Assembly (NCBI RefSeq): GCF_015471405.1
Contig: NZ_BLVZ01000008.1
Coordinates: 124,001 to 188,000 of the forward strand
DNA from: Pseudomonas cichorii
GTDB taxonomy: Bacteria; Pseudomonadota; Gammaproteobacteria; Pseudomonadales; Pseudomonadaceae
DNA: 64,000 bases
Reading direction: 5' to 3'
Positions 55,469 through 64,000 of the stretch are shown here, in pieces. Each line of letters opens with the position of its first letter. The first letter of the stretch is position 1. The translations under genes and the position numbers were made by a program. The notes under the pieces are model-generated. The model had not been told where the DNA came from. It saw only the letters and a list, made by a program, of their open reading frames with translations, and ran no database searches.

Positions 55469-56102
55469 TCGTTTGCTGCAAGGCGTGCTCGATACCTTTA
55501 TGATGGTCGGCGTATCCTCATTCGTAGCCCTGCTGCTGGGCATTCCGATGGCGGTGATTCTGGTTACCAGCTCCAAGGGCGGCATCTACGAAGCACCGGT
55601 ACTGAATCAGGTGCTGGGCGCCTTCGTTAACCTGTTTCGCTCGATCCCGTTCCTGATCCTGATGGTCGCGCTGATCCCGTTCACCCGCCTGATCGTCGGC
55701 ACCAGTTATGGTGTCTGGGCGGCCGTGGTGCCGCTGACCATTGCAGCAACCCCCTTCTTCGCCCGCATTGCCGAAGTCAGCCTGCGCGAGGTCGATCATG
55801 GCCTGATCGAGGCCGCACAAGCCATGGGCTGCCGCCGCTGGCATATCGTCTGGCACGTGCTGCTGCCTGAGGCGTTGCCGGGAATCGTCGGTGGCTTCAC
55901 CATCACTATCGTCACGATGATCAACTCATCAGCCATGGCAGGTGCCATCGGTGCCGGCGGGCTGGGCGATATCGCCTACCGCTACGGTTATCAGCGCTTC
56001 GACACACAGATCATGCTGACCGTGATCGTATTGCTGGTGGTGCTGGTTGCCGCCATTCAACTGGGTGGCGACCGGCTGGCGCGGGTTCTGAACAAACGCT
56101 GA
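55458..56102 (+). CDS. metI: Methionine-type ABC importer permease MetI
   Basis: A 214-aa permease. The start at 55458 ([14 protein letters not shown]) lies within the end of metN. Five membrane spans; the EAA loop is [25 protein letters not shown], and [21 protein letters not shown] near the C-terminus is typical of MetI. Last gene of the sfnB operon. Confidence 0.93.
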   Translation: MWVDRLLQGVLDTFMMVGVSSFVALLLGIPMAVILVTSSKGGIYEAPVLNQVLGAFVNLFRSIPFLILMVALIPFTRLIVGTSYGVWAAVVPLTIAATPFFARIAEVSLREVDHGLIEAAQAMGCRRWHIVWHVLLPEALPGIVGGFTITIVTMINSSAMAGAIGAGGLGDIAYRYGYQRFDTQIMLTVIVLLVVLVAAIQLGGDRLARVLNKR

Positions 56103-56166
56103 GTAATTGCTTCGCACCGGGCTGGAGGTATATTGACGACCTCCATTGCCCGGACAACCGCTCGCC

Positions 56167-56793
56167 ATGAAGCTCGACGCCCAAGACCTCGCCCAAATCA
56201 CCGCCATTACCGTCGGCCATTACAACCAGGTGGCCGAAGACTTCCGTGATGGCACCCGCGATCACGACGTCAGCCAGAATATTGCCGCTCTCTTGCGACA
56301 TATCCAGGCGCCGACGCCCTGGCAGATTCTGGACTTTGGCTGCGGACCGGGCCGTGACCTGAAAACCTTCAGCGCCATGGGGCACATTGCCGTCGGCCTG
56401 GACGGCAGCGAACGTTTCGCGCAAATGGCTCGCGCTGACAGTGGATGCGAAGTGCTGCAACAGAACTTCCTGGAGCTGGACCTCCCCGCCGCTCGCTTCG
56501 ACGGCATATTTGCCAATGCAGTGCTGTTTCATGTGCCCCGCCAGGAGTTGCCCAAAGTCCTGCGTCAATTGCACGCCACGCTCAAGCCGGGCGGCGTGCT
56601 GTTCAGCTCCAATCCAAGAGGCCAGAACCAGGAAGGCTGGAAAGGCGAGCGCTATGGCTCATATCACGATCTGGAATCATGGCGCGAACTGCTGAACGAG
56701 GCGGGTTTCGTGGAGCTTGAGCATTACTACCGTCCGACCGGCTTGCCAATGGAACAGCAGCCCTGGCTGGCGAGTGTCTGGCGTCGTCCTTGA
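56167..56793 (+). CDS. Class I SAM-dependent methyltransferase
   Basis: A 208-aa small-molecule methyltransferase. The start at 56167 (MKLDAQDLAQITA) is preferred over a codon seven residues upstream. SAM motif I is ILDFGCGPGRDLKTF, followed by GLDGSERFAQMA, ANAVLFHVPRQELPKVLRQL and LKPGGVLFSSNPR. UbiE/Tam-like in outline; the substrate is unknown. It stands 64 bp after metI on the same strand and could be read through from the sulfur operon. Confidence 0.85.
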   Translation: MKLDAQDLAQITAITVGHYNQVAEDFRDGTRDHDVSQNIAALLRHIQAPTPWQILDFGCGPGRDLKTFSAMGHIAVGLDGSERFAQMARADSGCEVLQQNFLELDLPAARFDGIFANAVLFHVPRQELPKVLRQLHATLKPGGVLFSSNPRGQNQEGWKGERYGSYHDLESWRELLNEAGFVELEHYYRPTGLPMEQQPWLASVWRRP

Positions 56794-56960
56794 GCACGCC
56801 ATCGACTTGACGAAAGCATTCAACTCCTATTGCGTGCCTTGCGTGACTGGCATTTTTGTCAGTATCAGCGCAGCAGCACGGCGCTTGGGATGGGCTCCAC
56901 AAGCAGGTGCGCGCACCTTAATGATTTGGGCCCGAATGTTAATCGATCAAGGAGATGATC

Positions 56961-57428
56961 ATGGCGACGCAATATATTCAGAACGGCAATTTCAAAGACG
57001 ATTTCAACTATTGGAAAGGGCCAGTGGGTTTTGACCCCGGCCTTGAGCGTTACGGCTTCGGACAAAGCATCCTGTTACCGGTTGCGACCAATATCAGCCA
57101 GGCCCTGCCGGACTTGCCGGGTAAGGCCCTGCTTATCGAGTTTGACGCACTCAGCGCAGATGCAGCCGTGGAGGACGCCTCGTTTGTGGTCAGTGTCGGA
57201 GGCTTCAGGGCTGACGGTGTAATAATGGTTTCGCCTGTCACCGGCATGGCGACAGCGGACTGGCAGCGTTTCTCGGTCAACATGTATTTCGAGGACGATC
57301 TGACTTCCTGCTTCCTGAACGTATCGACCCCTCGCCCGGCCATATCCGCCAGCTCTCCAGGCGTCAGCCAGACCATGAGCCCTGTGCGGTTTGGCGACTT
57401 CAGCCTGGTTGAAAGCGATATCGGCTGA
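56961..57428 (+). CDS. Orphan small protein, predicted beta-sandwich
   Basis: A 155-aa protein. Of two close ATGs the second (MATQYIQNGNF) is chosen since AAGGAG lies exactly 6 nt before it. No signal peptide. NGNFKDDFNYWKG at the N-terminus and a final FGDFSLVE resemble the first and last strands of galactose-binding-type jelly rolls, where the pattern is NGxF...W...(D)F.L. No family is recognised with confidence. It is monocistronic between a methyltransferase and a REP pair. Confidence 0.6.
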   Translation: MATQYIQNGNFKDDFNYWKGPVGFDPGLERYGFGQSILLPVATNISQALPDLPGKALLIEFDALSADAAVEDASFVVSVGGFRADGVIMVSPVTGMATADWQRFSVNMYFEDDLTSCFLNVSTPRPAISASSPGVSQTMSPVRFGDFSLVESDIG

Positions 57429-57480
57429 CGCGGGACAAGCCGTGGGAGTATTGCTGACCAGTTAAGGTCATAAATCACTT

Positions 57481-57570
57481 TGTGGGATGCAGCTTGCTGG
57501 CGACTTCACGTACAGACACAGAATATCTGCCGGTTTTCAGGCCTTTTTCGCCAGCAAGCTGCCTCCTACA
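57481..57570. repeat. Second-class REP pair (inverted, 90 bp)
   Basis: TGTGGGATGCAGCTTGCTGG (continuing CGA) and the inverted TCGCCAGCAAGCTGCCTCCT (continuing ACA) match over 23 bases with two differences. The core GCAGCTTGCTGGCGA differs from the GCGAATGAATTCGC type found elsewhere in the window. It lies between the orphan gene and the end of triC. Confidence 0.75.
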
Positions 57571-57604
57571 AGTTTGTGTATTGCCTTGACTGATCGGCAT
57601 TAAT

Positions 57605-60600
57605 CTACGCGGGCTCCTTGATCCGGTACCAGGCCACATACAGGGCTGGCAGGAACAAGAGGGTCAGCAAGGTGGCGATGATGATGCCGCCGATCATCGC
57701 GTAGGCCATCGGCCCCCAGAACACTTCACGTGCGATGGGGATCATGCCCAGGCTGGCCGCAGCCGCCGTGAGCAGGATCGGCCGGCGGCGGTGCTCGGTG
57801 GCCTCGACCACCGCATTCCATGGCGAGTAGCCGCTTTGCTCGTAGGCATCGATCTGGGTCACCAGAATCACCGAGTTGCGGATGATGATACCGATCAGCG
57901 CCAGCACACCCAGAATCGCGACAAAGCCCAATGGCGTTCCGGTCGGGATAAGCGCCAGCACCACGCCGATCAACCCCAGCGGCGCGACACTGGCCACCAG
58001 AAACATCTTCTGAACGCTGTGCAACTGGATCATCAAAAAGGTCGCCATCAGGAACAGCATCAACGGCACGACACTGGCAATCGGCCCTTGAGCCTTGCTG
58101 CTTTCTTCCACCGTCCCGCCGGTCGCCACCTTGTAGCCCACAGGCAATGCGGAGGCGAACTTGTCGATTTCCGGCTTCAGTTGATTGACCAGGTCAGTCG
58201 GCTGAATCTCGTCGCGCACCGCACCTTTCACGGTGATGGTCGGCTTGCGGTCACGCCGCCAGACCAGTGGCTGCTCCAGCTCGTAACCCACCGTGGCAAA
58301 GGCCAGCAGCGGAATCGAGGTTCCGGCAGGCGTGACAATCTGCAGGTTTTGCAGGGTTTCCGGCGTGCCGCGCTCGGCGTCCTCGGCACGTCCTACCACG
58401 TTGATCAGGTAGATATCGTCGCGCACCTGAGTCACCGAAGAGCCGCTGACCACGCTGTTCATCAGTTGAGCAACGTCTTCGGAGGACAACCCCAACTGCC
58501 GCGCCTTGTCCTGATTGATATCGATGCGCAGCACCTTGCCCGGCTCGTTCCAGTCGTAGATCACTTCACCGACATGAGGGTTCTTGCCAAGCAGCGTGGC
58601 CAGTTCGATGGCGTGCTGGCGAACCTTGTCGATGTTCTCGCCACTGACGCGATATTGCAGCGGACGCCCGACCGGCGGCCCCATTTCCAGCGGCTGCACG
58701 TAGGAGCCGATACCGACATATTCATCGCGCAGGCGCTTTTGCAGGCGTGCAGTCAGGGCACCACGCTCCTCCAGCCCTTTGCTGACAATGACCAACTGGG
58801 CGTAGAACGGGTTTTCCAGTTGCTGATCCAGCGGCAGATAGAAACGCACCGCGCCCTGGCCGATGTAGGTGCTCCAGCGCTCGATATCGGGATCGTCCTT
58901 GAGGCTGGCCTCAAACCGGTCCACCACTCTGCGCGTCTCGTTGATCGAGGCATTCTGCGGCAGGTTCAGGTCGACCAGAATCTCAGGTCGGTCCGATGAC
59001 GGAAAGAACTGGTTCTGCACGAACTGCATCGAAAACAGCGACGACGCAAACAACAGCAGCGTAATGCCAATCGCCAGCCAGCGATGACGCATGGCCCACA
59101 GCATGCTGCTGTTGAACGCCCGCCCCACGCGCCCCGGCTCTTCGGACTTGGGTTTGATGTTGCTGCTCAGAATATGCACGCCGATAACCGGCGCAAACAG
59201 CACGGCCACGATCCACGACACCAGCATCGCTACGGCAATCACGGCAAACAGCGTGAAGGTATATTCCCCCGCTGAGCTGTTGTTCAGGCCAATGGGCACG
59301 AAACCGGCCACCGTCACCAGCGTACCGGTCAGCATCGGGAACGCCGTCGAGGTGTAGGCATAAGTCGCCGCCTGCTCCTTGGTTTCCCCCATTTCCAGCC
59401 GTGTGACCATCATTTCCACGGTAATCATGGCGTCGTCCACCAACAGCCCGAGGGCGATGATCAACGCCCCGAGAGAAATACGCTGCATGGTGATGCCGCT
59501 GTACTCCATGAACACGAACACCATGGCCAGCACCAGCGGGATGGAACAGGCCACCACCAGACCGGCGCGCACTCCAAGGCTGACAAAACTGACCACCATC
59601 ACAATGATCACGGCCTCGAACAACGCACTGGTGAAACCGTCCACCGCCTTGTCCACCACTTCGGCCTGATCCGACACCTTATGCACACCGACACCCACCG
59701 GCAGTTCAGCGGTGGAGATGTCCATTCGATCATGCAACGCCTTGCCGAACTCCTGAATGTTGCCGCCCTTCTGCATGGCGATGGACAGGCCGATGGCGGG
59801 TTTGCCGTTATAACGGAACAGCGGTTTGGGCGGGTCGGTGTAGCCTCGGGTGATTTCGGCGATATCGCTCAGGCGGTAGAAACGATCATTGAGCCGCAGA
59901 TTGACCGCCGCCAGATCTTTCTCCGAAGCGAACTGCCCGGAGGTGCGCACGGAAATCCGCTCCGGCCCGGCTTCGATCACGCCCGCAGGCGTCACCGCAT
60001 TCTGGGATTGCAGGCTTTGCACCACCTGACGCTGATCCAGCCCGAGGGCCGCCAGCTTGCGGGTGGAGAAGTTCAGGTACAACACTTCATCCTGCTGGCC
60101 AATCATCTCCACCTTGCCAAGGCCTGGGACTTCGCGGATGTCGGCGCGAACCTTCTCGACATAATCGCGCAACTGACGCATCGAGAAACCATCGGCGGTA
60201 AAGGCATAGATCGAACCGAACACATCACCGAACTCGTCGTTGAACGCTGGCCCTTGCAAGCCTTGGGGGAACTGCCCGCGAATGTCGTCGATCTTCTTGC
60301 GCACCTGATACCAGATCTGCGGTATCTCTTTGGCATTCGTGGTGTCGCGCAGGTACACGAAAACCGTGGACTCGCCCGGCCGGGTGTAGCTTTTCACGTA
60401 GTCCAGGGAATCCAGCTCTTCGAGTTTCTTCTCGATGCGGTCGGTCACCTGTTTCAGGGTTTCATCCACCGTCGCACCGGGCCAGCGGGTCTGGATGACC
60501 ATGGTCTTGATCGTGAAGGACGGGTCTTCTTCACGCCCCAGCTTCATGTAGGAAAACACGCCCATCAACAGGGCGACGAACATCAGGTACCAGACAAACG

Positions 60601-60646
60601 ACTGATGCTTGATGGCCCACTCGGACAGATTGAAGCTTCCTTTCAT
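57605..60646 (-). CDS. triC: RND efflux transporter, TriC type
   Basis: A 1013-aa proton-driven inner membrane pump with the 12-span RND layout and two large periplasmic loops. The N-terminal KHQSFVWYLMFVALLMGVFS and LGREEDPSFTIKTMVIQTRWPGA fit the TriC/heavy RND group. The TM4 relay aspartates are in GLLVDDAMITVEMM. Two separate adaptors are encoded upstream in an overlapping operon, the hallmark of TriABC, which in P. aeruginosa exports triclosan with the outer membrane channel OpmH encoded elsewhere. No channel gene is present here either. Confidence 0.82.
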   Translation of the reverse strand: MKGSFNLSEWAIKHQSFVWYLMFVALLMGVFSYMKLGREEDPSFTIKTMVIQTRWPGATVDETLKQVTDRIEKKLEELDSLDYVKSYTRPGESTVFVYLRDTTNAKEIPQIWYQVRKKIDDIRGQFPQGLQGPAFNDEFGDVFGSIYAFTADGFSMRQLRDYVEKVRADIREVPGLGKVEMIGQQDEVLYLNFSTRKLAALGLDQRQVVQSLQSQNAVTPAGVIEAGPERISVRTSGQFASEKDLAAVNLRLNDRFYRLSDIAEITRGYTDPPKPLFRYNGKPAIGLSIAMQKGGNIQEFGKALHDRMDISTAELPVGVGVHKVSDQAEVVDKAVDGFTSALFEAVIIVMVVSFVSLGVRAGLVVACSIPLVLAMVFVFMEYSGITMQRISLGALIIALGLLVDDAMITVEMMVTRLEMGETKEQAATYAYTSTAFPMLTGTLVTVAGFVPIGLNNSSAGEYTFTLFAVIAVAMLVSWIVAVLFAPVIGVHILSSNIKPKSEEPGRVGRAFNSSMLWAMRHRWLAIGITLLLFASSLFSMQFVQNQFFPSSDRPEILVDLNLPQNASINETRRVVDRFEASLKDDPDIERWSTYIGQGAVRFYLPLDQQLENPFYAQLVIVSKGLEERGALTARLQKRLRDEYVGIGSYVQPLEMGPPVGRPLQYRVSGENIDKVRQHAIELATLLGKNPHVGEVIYDWNEPGKVLRIDINQDKARQLGLSSEDVAQLMNSVVSGSSVTQVRDDIYLINVVGRAEDAERGTPETLQNLQIVTPAGTSIPLLAFATVGYELEQPLVWRRDRKPTITVKGAVRDEIQPTDLVNQLKPEIDKFASALPVGYKVATGGTVEESSKAQGPIASVVPLMLFLMATFLMIQLHSVQKMFLVASVAPLGLIGVVLALIPTGTPLGFVAILGVLALIGIIIRNSVILVTQIDAYEQSGYSPWNAVVEATEHRRRPILLTAAAASLGMIPIAREVFWGPMAYAMIGGIIIATLLTLLFLPALYVAWYRIKEPA

Positions 60647-61713
60647 CGTGGGCTTTCCTCATCGACTTTGACTTTCTGCCCCGGCTTGAGGCTGTTGACG
60701 CCCGCACTGACCACCTTCTCACCGGCATTGACCCCGCCTGCCAGCAGGAAGCTGTCGTCCTCACGACTGACGACATTCACTGCTCTGGGGTTTACCGTCT
60801 GGTTTTGTGAGTCGACGATCCAGACTTGAGTTTTGCCGTCGGTTTCCTGCAAGGCATTGATGGGCAAGCGTATGCGCGGTGCGATGGTCGAGCTGAGGGT
60901 CACGCTGATCGCGGTGCCAAGCCGAAATGCCTGTGGCGTTTCAGTCAGAGACAATCGCGCCCGGCGCGTGCGAGTCGAGCGGTCGGGTTGCGGCTCGATT
61001 TCCCGCAGCGTGGCCGTGGTATTCACCTGAGGGTCAAGCTGGCTGGCCACGGTGAACACCACATCGACAGGCAACTGATCGGCCAGCGAAGCAGGAAGGT
61101 CGATCACGGCTTCCTTGATATCGGGTCGCGCCAGAGTCACGACTTCCTGCCCGGCAGTGACCACCTGTCCAGCTTCGACTCTCCACTCGGTCACCACGGC
61201 ATCGTCGTCACTGCGCAATTCGCTGTAACTCAACTGATCGCGGGCCTGCTGCGCTGCCGCCCTGGCCTGATCCAGTGACGAGCGCGTGGTTTTCAGCTCG
61301 GTCAGGGCATTGTCCAGTTGCGCCTGCGCACCGACGCCACGGTCGAACAATTCCTGCTGACGGCGGGCATTGGCCTGGGCATTGATCCACTGCGCCTCGA
61401 TACGGGCCAGATCGCCCTGGCGAGCGCGCACGTTATTCTGCTGATCGGTCGGGTCGAGGGTCGCGAGCAGGTCGCCTTTCTTCACTTCACTGCCCACGTC
61501 CACATCGCGGCGGGCAATCCGACCCGGCACCCGAAAGCCCAACACACTCTGGTAACGCGCCTGAATATTGCCGGCGAAACGTCCGAACTCCAGTTGCGAA
61601 TCAGGCCGCGCCTCGACAAAGACCACCGGCCGTACCGGTTCGGGCGGTGTTTCATCCTTGCCGCAACCACTCAACAACAGACCGCCCAACAACAGGCAAG
61701 ACAGACGCTTCAT
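60643..61713 (-). CDS. triB: RND periplasmic adaptor, TriB type
   Basis: A 356-aa membrane fusion protein. Lipoprotein signal with lipobox LSGC (residues 13-16). It has a lipoyl/biotinyl-like half-motif (RDVDVGSEVKKGDLLATLD), a coiled-coil hairpin (about 85-155) and beta-barrel segments (SVTLSSTIAPRIRLPINAL). It overlaps triA and triC by ATGA on either side, so the three are translated as a chain. Confidence 0.82.
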   Translation of the reverse strand: MKRLSCLLLGGLLLSGCGKDETPPEPVRPVVFVEARPDSQLEFGRFAGNIQARYQSVLGFRVPGRIARRDVDVGSEVKKGDLLATLDPTDQQNNVRARQGDLARIEAQWINAQANARRQQELFDRGVGAQAQLDNALTELKTTRSSLDQARAAAQQARDQLSYSELRSDDDAVVTEWRVEAGQVVTAGQEVVTLARPDIKEAVIDLPASLADQLPVDVVFTVASQLDPQVNTTATLREIEPQPDRSTRTRRARLSLTETPQAFRLGTAISVTLSSTIAPRIRLPINALQETDGKTQVWIVDSQNQTVNPRAVNVVSREDDSFLLAGGVNAGEKVVSAGVNSLKPGQKVKVDEESPR

Positions 61714-62828
61714 GGTTGCACCTGAGCATTGTGCTGCTGTGGTTGATCTGCGATTTCGACCTGCATGTCCGGGTGCAATAACTGTCCACCAGCGACCACG
61801 ACTTTCTCTCCACTTTTCAGCCCGTCACCGATGATGACTTTGGAGGTCAGGTAACGAGCGACCTGAACCTTGCGCAGATTGACCTTGCCCTGTTCGTCCA
61901 CCACCCAGACGGCGGGCTTGCCCAAGTGCTCGCCAAGGTCCTTGGTCAGGGCCGACCACGGCAGCTCGACGCTGGCATTGGCCGGTGCGCTCAAGGCCAC
62001 ACTGACTACAGAGCCCAGGTCCATGCCCTCGGGCAATGGATCAAGCGCGACCTTGACCTGCAAGGTGCCGGTTTGTGCCGAGACCGCCGGAGTCACTTCT
62101 CGCACCTTGCCGCTGACCTTGATCGCCGGGTTTTCGAGCAGGGTCACTTGCACGGGATGGTCAGTCGGAGGCTGAACGAACAGCGATTCGTAAACGTTGA
62201 ACACCGCATCGCGCTCGCCATCACGGGCCAGATCGAAGATCGGCACAGTCGCCTGCACCACTTGCCCGACCTCGGCCTGACGTGCCGTGATCACACCCGA
62301 CGTATCGGCGACCAGTGCGGTGTAACTCAACTGCTCACGGGCATTGGCCAGTTGCGCCTGCGCGGCTTTCAACGCGCTCTCGCTGCCGCGCAATGCGGCT
62401 TGGGCAGAATCGTATTCGCTGCGGCTGGTGTAACCCTTGGGCAGCAACTTTTGCTGACGCACGAAAGCGGCACTGGCCTGGGTGACACGCGCCTGCTCGG
62501 CGGCCACCGACGCGAGGGCCGAATCGACATTGATCTGAAGATCCTTGGGGTCGAGTCGGGCTAGAACCTGTCTGGCCGTCACACGATCACCGACATCCAC
62601 ATTGCGCTCAATGATCTTGCCATTGACCCGAAACGAAAGCCGGGTCTGCACCCGTGCCTGGATATCACCGGTCAGGGCAACGCTGGCAGCAAAGTCAGCG
62701 GTTTTAACCGTCTGAACATAAACCCGCGGCAGATCGGGTGCTGCCGGCTTTTCCTGGCCGCAGCCAGCCAGTAACGTCATGGCCGTGGCAAGGCCGAGCA
62801 TAACCAGTCCAGAAGAACGAGCAGGCAT
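61710..62828 (-). CDS. triA: RND periplasmic adaptor, TriA type
   Basis: A 372-aa membrane fusion protein. The start at 62828 (MPARSSGLVM) follows AAAGGAG by 7 nt; the lipobox is LAGC. The lipoyl half-motif ERNVDVGDRVTARQVLARLD, a coiled-coil hairpin with KLLPKGYTSRSEYDSAQAAL, and the barrel domain SVALSAPANASVELPWSAL are visible. It differs enough from TriB that the pair probably forms a hetero-hexameric adaptor, as established for TriA/TriB. First gene of the pump operon. Confidence 0.82.
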   Translation of the reverse strand: MPARSSGLVMLGLATAMTLLAGCGQEKPAAPDLPRVYVQTVKTADFAASVALTGDIQARVQTRLSFRVNGKIIERNVDVGDRVTARQVLARLDPKDLQINVDSALASVAAEQARVTQASAAFVRQQKLLPKGYTSRSEYDSAQAALRGSESALKAAQAQLANAREQLSYTALVADTSGVITARQAEVGQVVQATVPIFDLARDGERDAVFNVYESLFVQPPTDHPVQVTLLENPAIKVSGKVREVTPAVSAQTGTLQVKVALDPLPEGMDLGSVVSVALSAPANASVELPWSALTKDLGEHLGKPAVWVVDEQGKVNLRKVQVARYLTSKVIIGDGLKSGEKVVVAGGQLLHPDMQVEIADQPQQHNAQVQP

Positions 62829-62950
62829 GCAGACTCCTTTTACGGCTGCCAGATGCGAGATTGATATCACGAGAGAGGAACGTGAACATGCGACTGCGCG
62901 CAGGCGGGAGGGTTCCTTGAGGGGGGATGTCTTGAGGCATGATTGATGAC

Positions 62951-64000
62951 TCACTTCAAACGTTCACGCATCAATCTTTGTCGCTCTCGAGCCGCCTCAA
63001 ACCAATGATGTCTCGCGCTTATTTCCTCTAGACCTGTATACCCATCAACATTGGTAATATGCGGAATTTCACGGGGGTCTATGCCTGTTTTAATAAGCTG
63101 TGCCGGTGTCGTACCGGGAGCATTTCCAGACGCAATATCCCGGGCGGTACGAATCAGATTGGCTCTTCCCTCCAAAGCCGAAGCGCTTTTGATGCCATCG
63201 AGCATCTGATCAATAGGCTTCAATGAGCCGTTCACAACCGCATTGATTCTTCTTGATGCCATGCTAAGCGCCAATAAGTCATTGGCAGATAGCATCCTGA
63301 CTATTCGCTCAGTGACATGAGGCACGCCCTCAAAAACCTGAAAATCCCCTAAACCACTCATCTGTTTTGCTGCATTGATGGCACCCTTACCACTCAATCC
63401 ATGCGCAAAGCTTCCTGCAAGTCTGTTCGCTATTGACTGAAATCCTGCAGCCGCCCCAAACCCTATTGAGGCAATACCTAACCCGCCCCCTATCAGGCCT
63501 AGTACAGAACTGGTCTCTGGGCTCATTTTTTCGGTGACAATCTGCGCAACACCGGCTACCCCCGAGGCAATGCCTGTCGCCACCCCTGCAACCGCCAAAA
63601 GAGTGGCTGCACCAAAGGTTGCAATGCTTGCCATGACTCCAAATATACTTAAACCCAAGCCATGACCGGCCTGCCAAGAAAAATGCCCTGAGGGATCAAT
63701 ACGGTTGACCGGATCGCCCAGGCAATAGCCATACGGATTCAAGCCGCCCCCCGAAAAAGGGCTCAGACTGTCAGGGCTGTTGAAACGCATCAGTACTGGG
63801 TTGTAGGCACGATAACCGTTACCCAACAGATAATGGCCCGTCACAGAATCGGGCTGCTCTCCATTGAAACCTGGCAAGCCTCCAAACAAAGCGGTCTCAC
63901 GATGGCCGTAAGGCGAATAAGCAATGTCGGCTTGCCGGCTGCCTGTCGTTGCATATAAGACACTCTCTTGCCTATCACCTGCAATCAGGGTACTGGAGGT
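62951..64000 (-). CDS. RHS repeat-associated core protein, C-terminal part with F-box-like tail
   Basis: The frame is open to the window edge, so only the last 349 codons are seen. The upstream part reads AYSPYGHRETA, then GFNGEQPDSVTGHYLLGNGY, LMRFNSPDSLSPF and DPVNRIDPSGH, the RHS core that closes the shell before a variable tail. The tail has a glycine-rich hydrophobic segment (about 85 residues) and then VPHVTERIVRML, SANDLLALSMASRRINAVV at 63230-63325, which resembles an F-box. Tail GC is lower than the core, as usual for swapped RHS tails. No immunity gene follows; triA begins 122 bp on. Confidence 0.85.
   Translation of the reverse strand, partial: TSSTLIAGDRQESVLYATTGSRQADIAYSPYGHRETALFGGLPGFNGEQPDSVTGHYLLGNGYRAYNPVLMRFNSPDSLSPFSGGGLNPYGYCLGDPVNRIDPSGHFSWQAGHGLGLSIFGVMASIATFGAATLLAVAGVATGIASGVAGVAQIVTEKMSPETSSVLGLIGGGLGIASIGFGAAAGFQSIANRLAGSFAHGLSGKGAINAAKQMSGLGDFQVFEGVPHVTERIVRMLSANDLLALSMASRRINAVVNGSLKPIDQMLDGIKSASALEGRANLIRTARDIASGNAPGTTPAQLIKTGIDPREIPHITNVDGYTGLEEISARHHWFEAARERQRLMRERLK

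Overview
The window is chromosomal DNA from a fluorescent Pseudomonas, most like the P. syringae / P. cichorii / P. viridiflava side of the genus. The basis is gene order and protein sequence: the ftsE-ftsY, M16 pair, rsmD, coaD, ferredoxin, mutM block; the glnA-ntrBC nitrogen block; the sfnB/metQNI sulfur block; and many Pseudomonas-type REP palindromes. The species cannot be fixed from sequence reading alone. Most of it is high-GC core genome on both strands. No rRNA, tRNA, CRISPR array or insertion sequence was seen apart from one REP-associated transposase.

Layout. 1-5185: the ftsE start and ftsY face away from an M16 protease pair and rsmD. 5186-6929: an inserted, visibly lower-GC two-gene cassette, an SMC/OLD-like AAA ATPase followed by a small protein with a PD-(D/E)XK-like nuclease signature. 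This is the best candidate for an undescribed defence-type system. 7202-14639: alpha/beta hydrolase, sulfurtransferase, TetR and aldehyde dehydrogenase, then coaD, ferredoxin, a small membrane protein, mutM and an HDOD protein. 14830-20488: rlmI, a RAYT transposase beside a REP pair, ilvD behind a leader with a small ORF, phosphorylcholine phosphatase and folA. 20592-27450: a DUF2868/DUF3482 GTPase pair, a cysteine-cluster protein, typA and thiI. 27451-33797: glnA and ntrBC with sigma-54 promoters and NtrC-type sites, plus a cupin and two DUF4124 paralogues between them.

33860-56102 is dominated by sulfur and cysteine acquisition. A TonB-dependent receptor, a flavin monooxygenase, a sulfonate-type binding protein and an aldo/keto reductase lie opposite a LacI-type regulator with a perfect palindrome between them. 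betT follows, then epsC divergent from dcyD-tcyJ-tcyL-tcyN. Two tandem SfnB-type oxidoreductases, a DmoA-type monooxygenase and metQNI form a second organosulfur operon. 56167-57428 holds a methyltransferase and an orphan protein. 57605-62828 is a triABC-type RND pump with two adaptors. 62951-64000 is the C-terminal end of an RHS protein with an F-box-like stretch and no room for an immunity gene behind it.

Two kinds of repeat recur. REP/REPIN palindromes sit at gene ends, and several genes take their stop codon from one. Three arrays of in-phase CAAG-N3 heptamers fill intergenic gaps at about 18.7, 41.0 and 43.3 kb.
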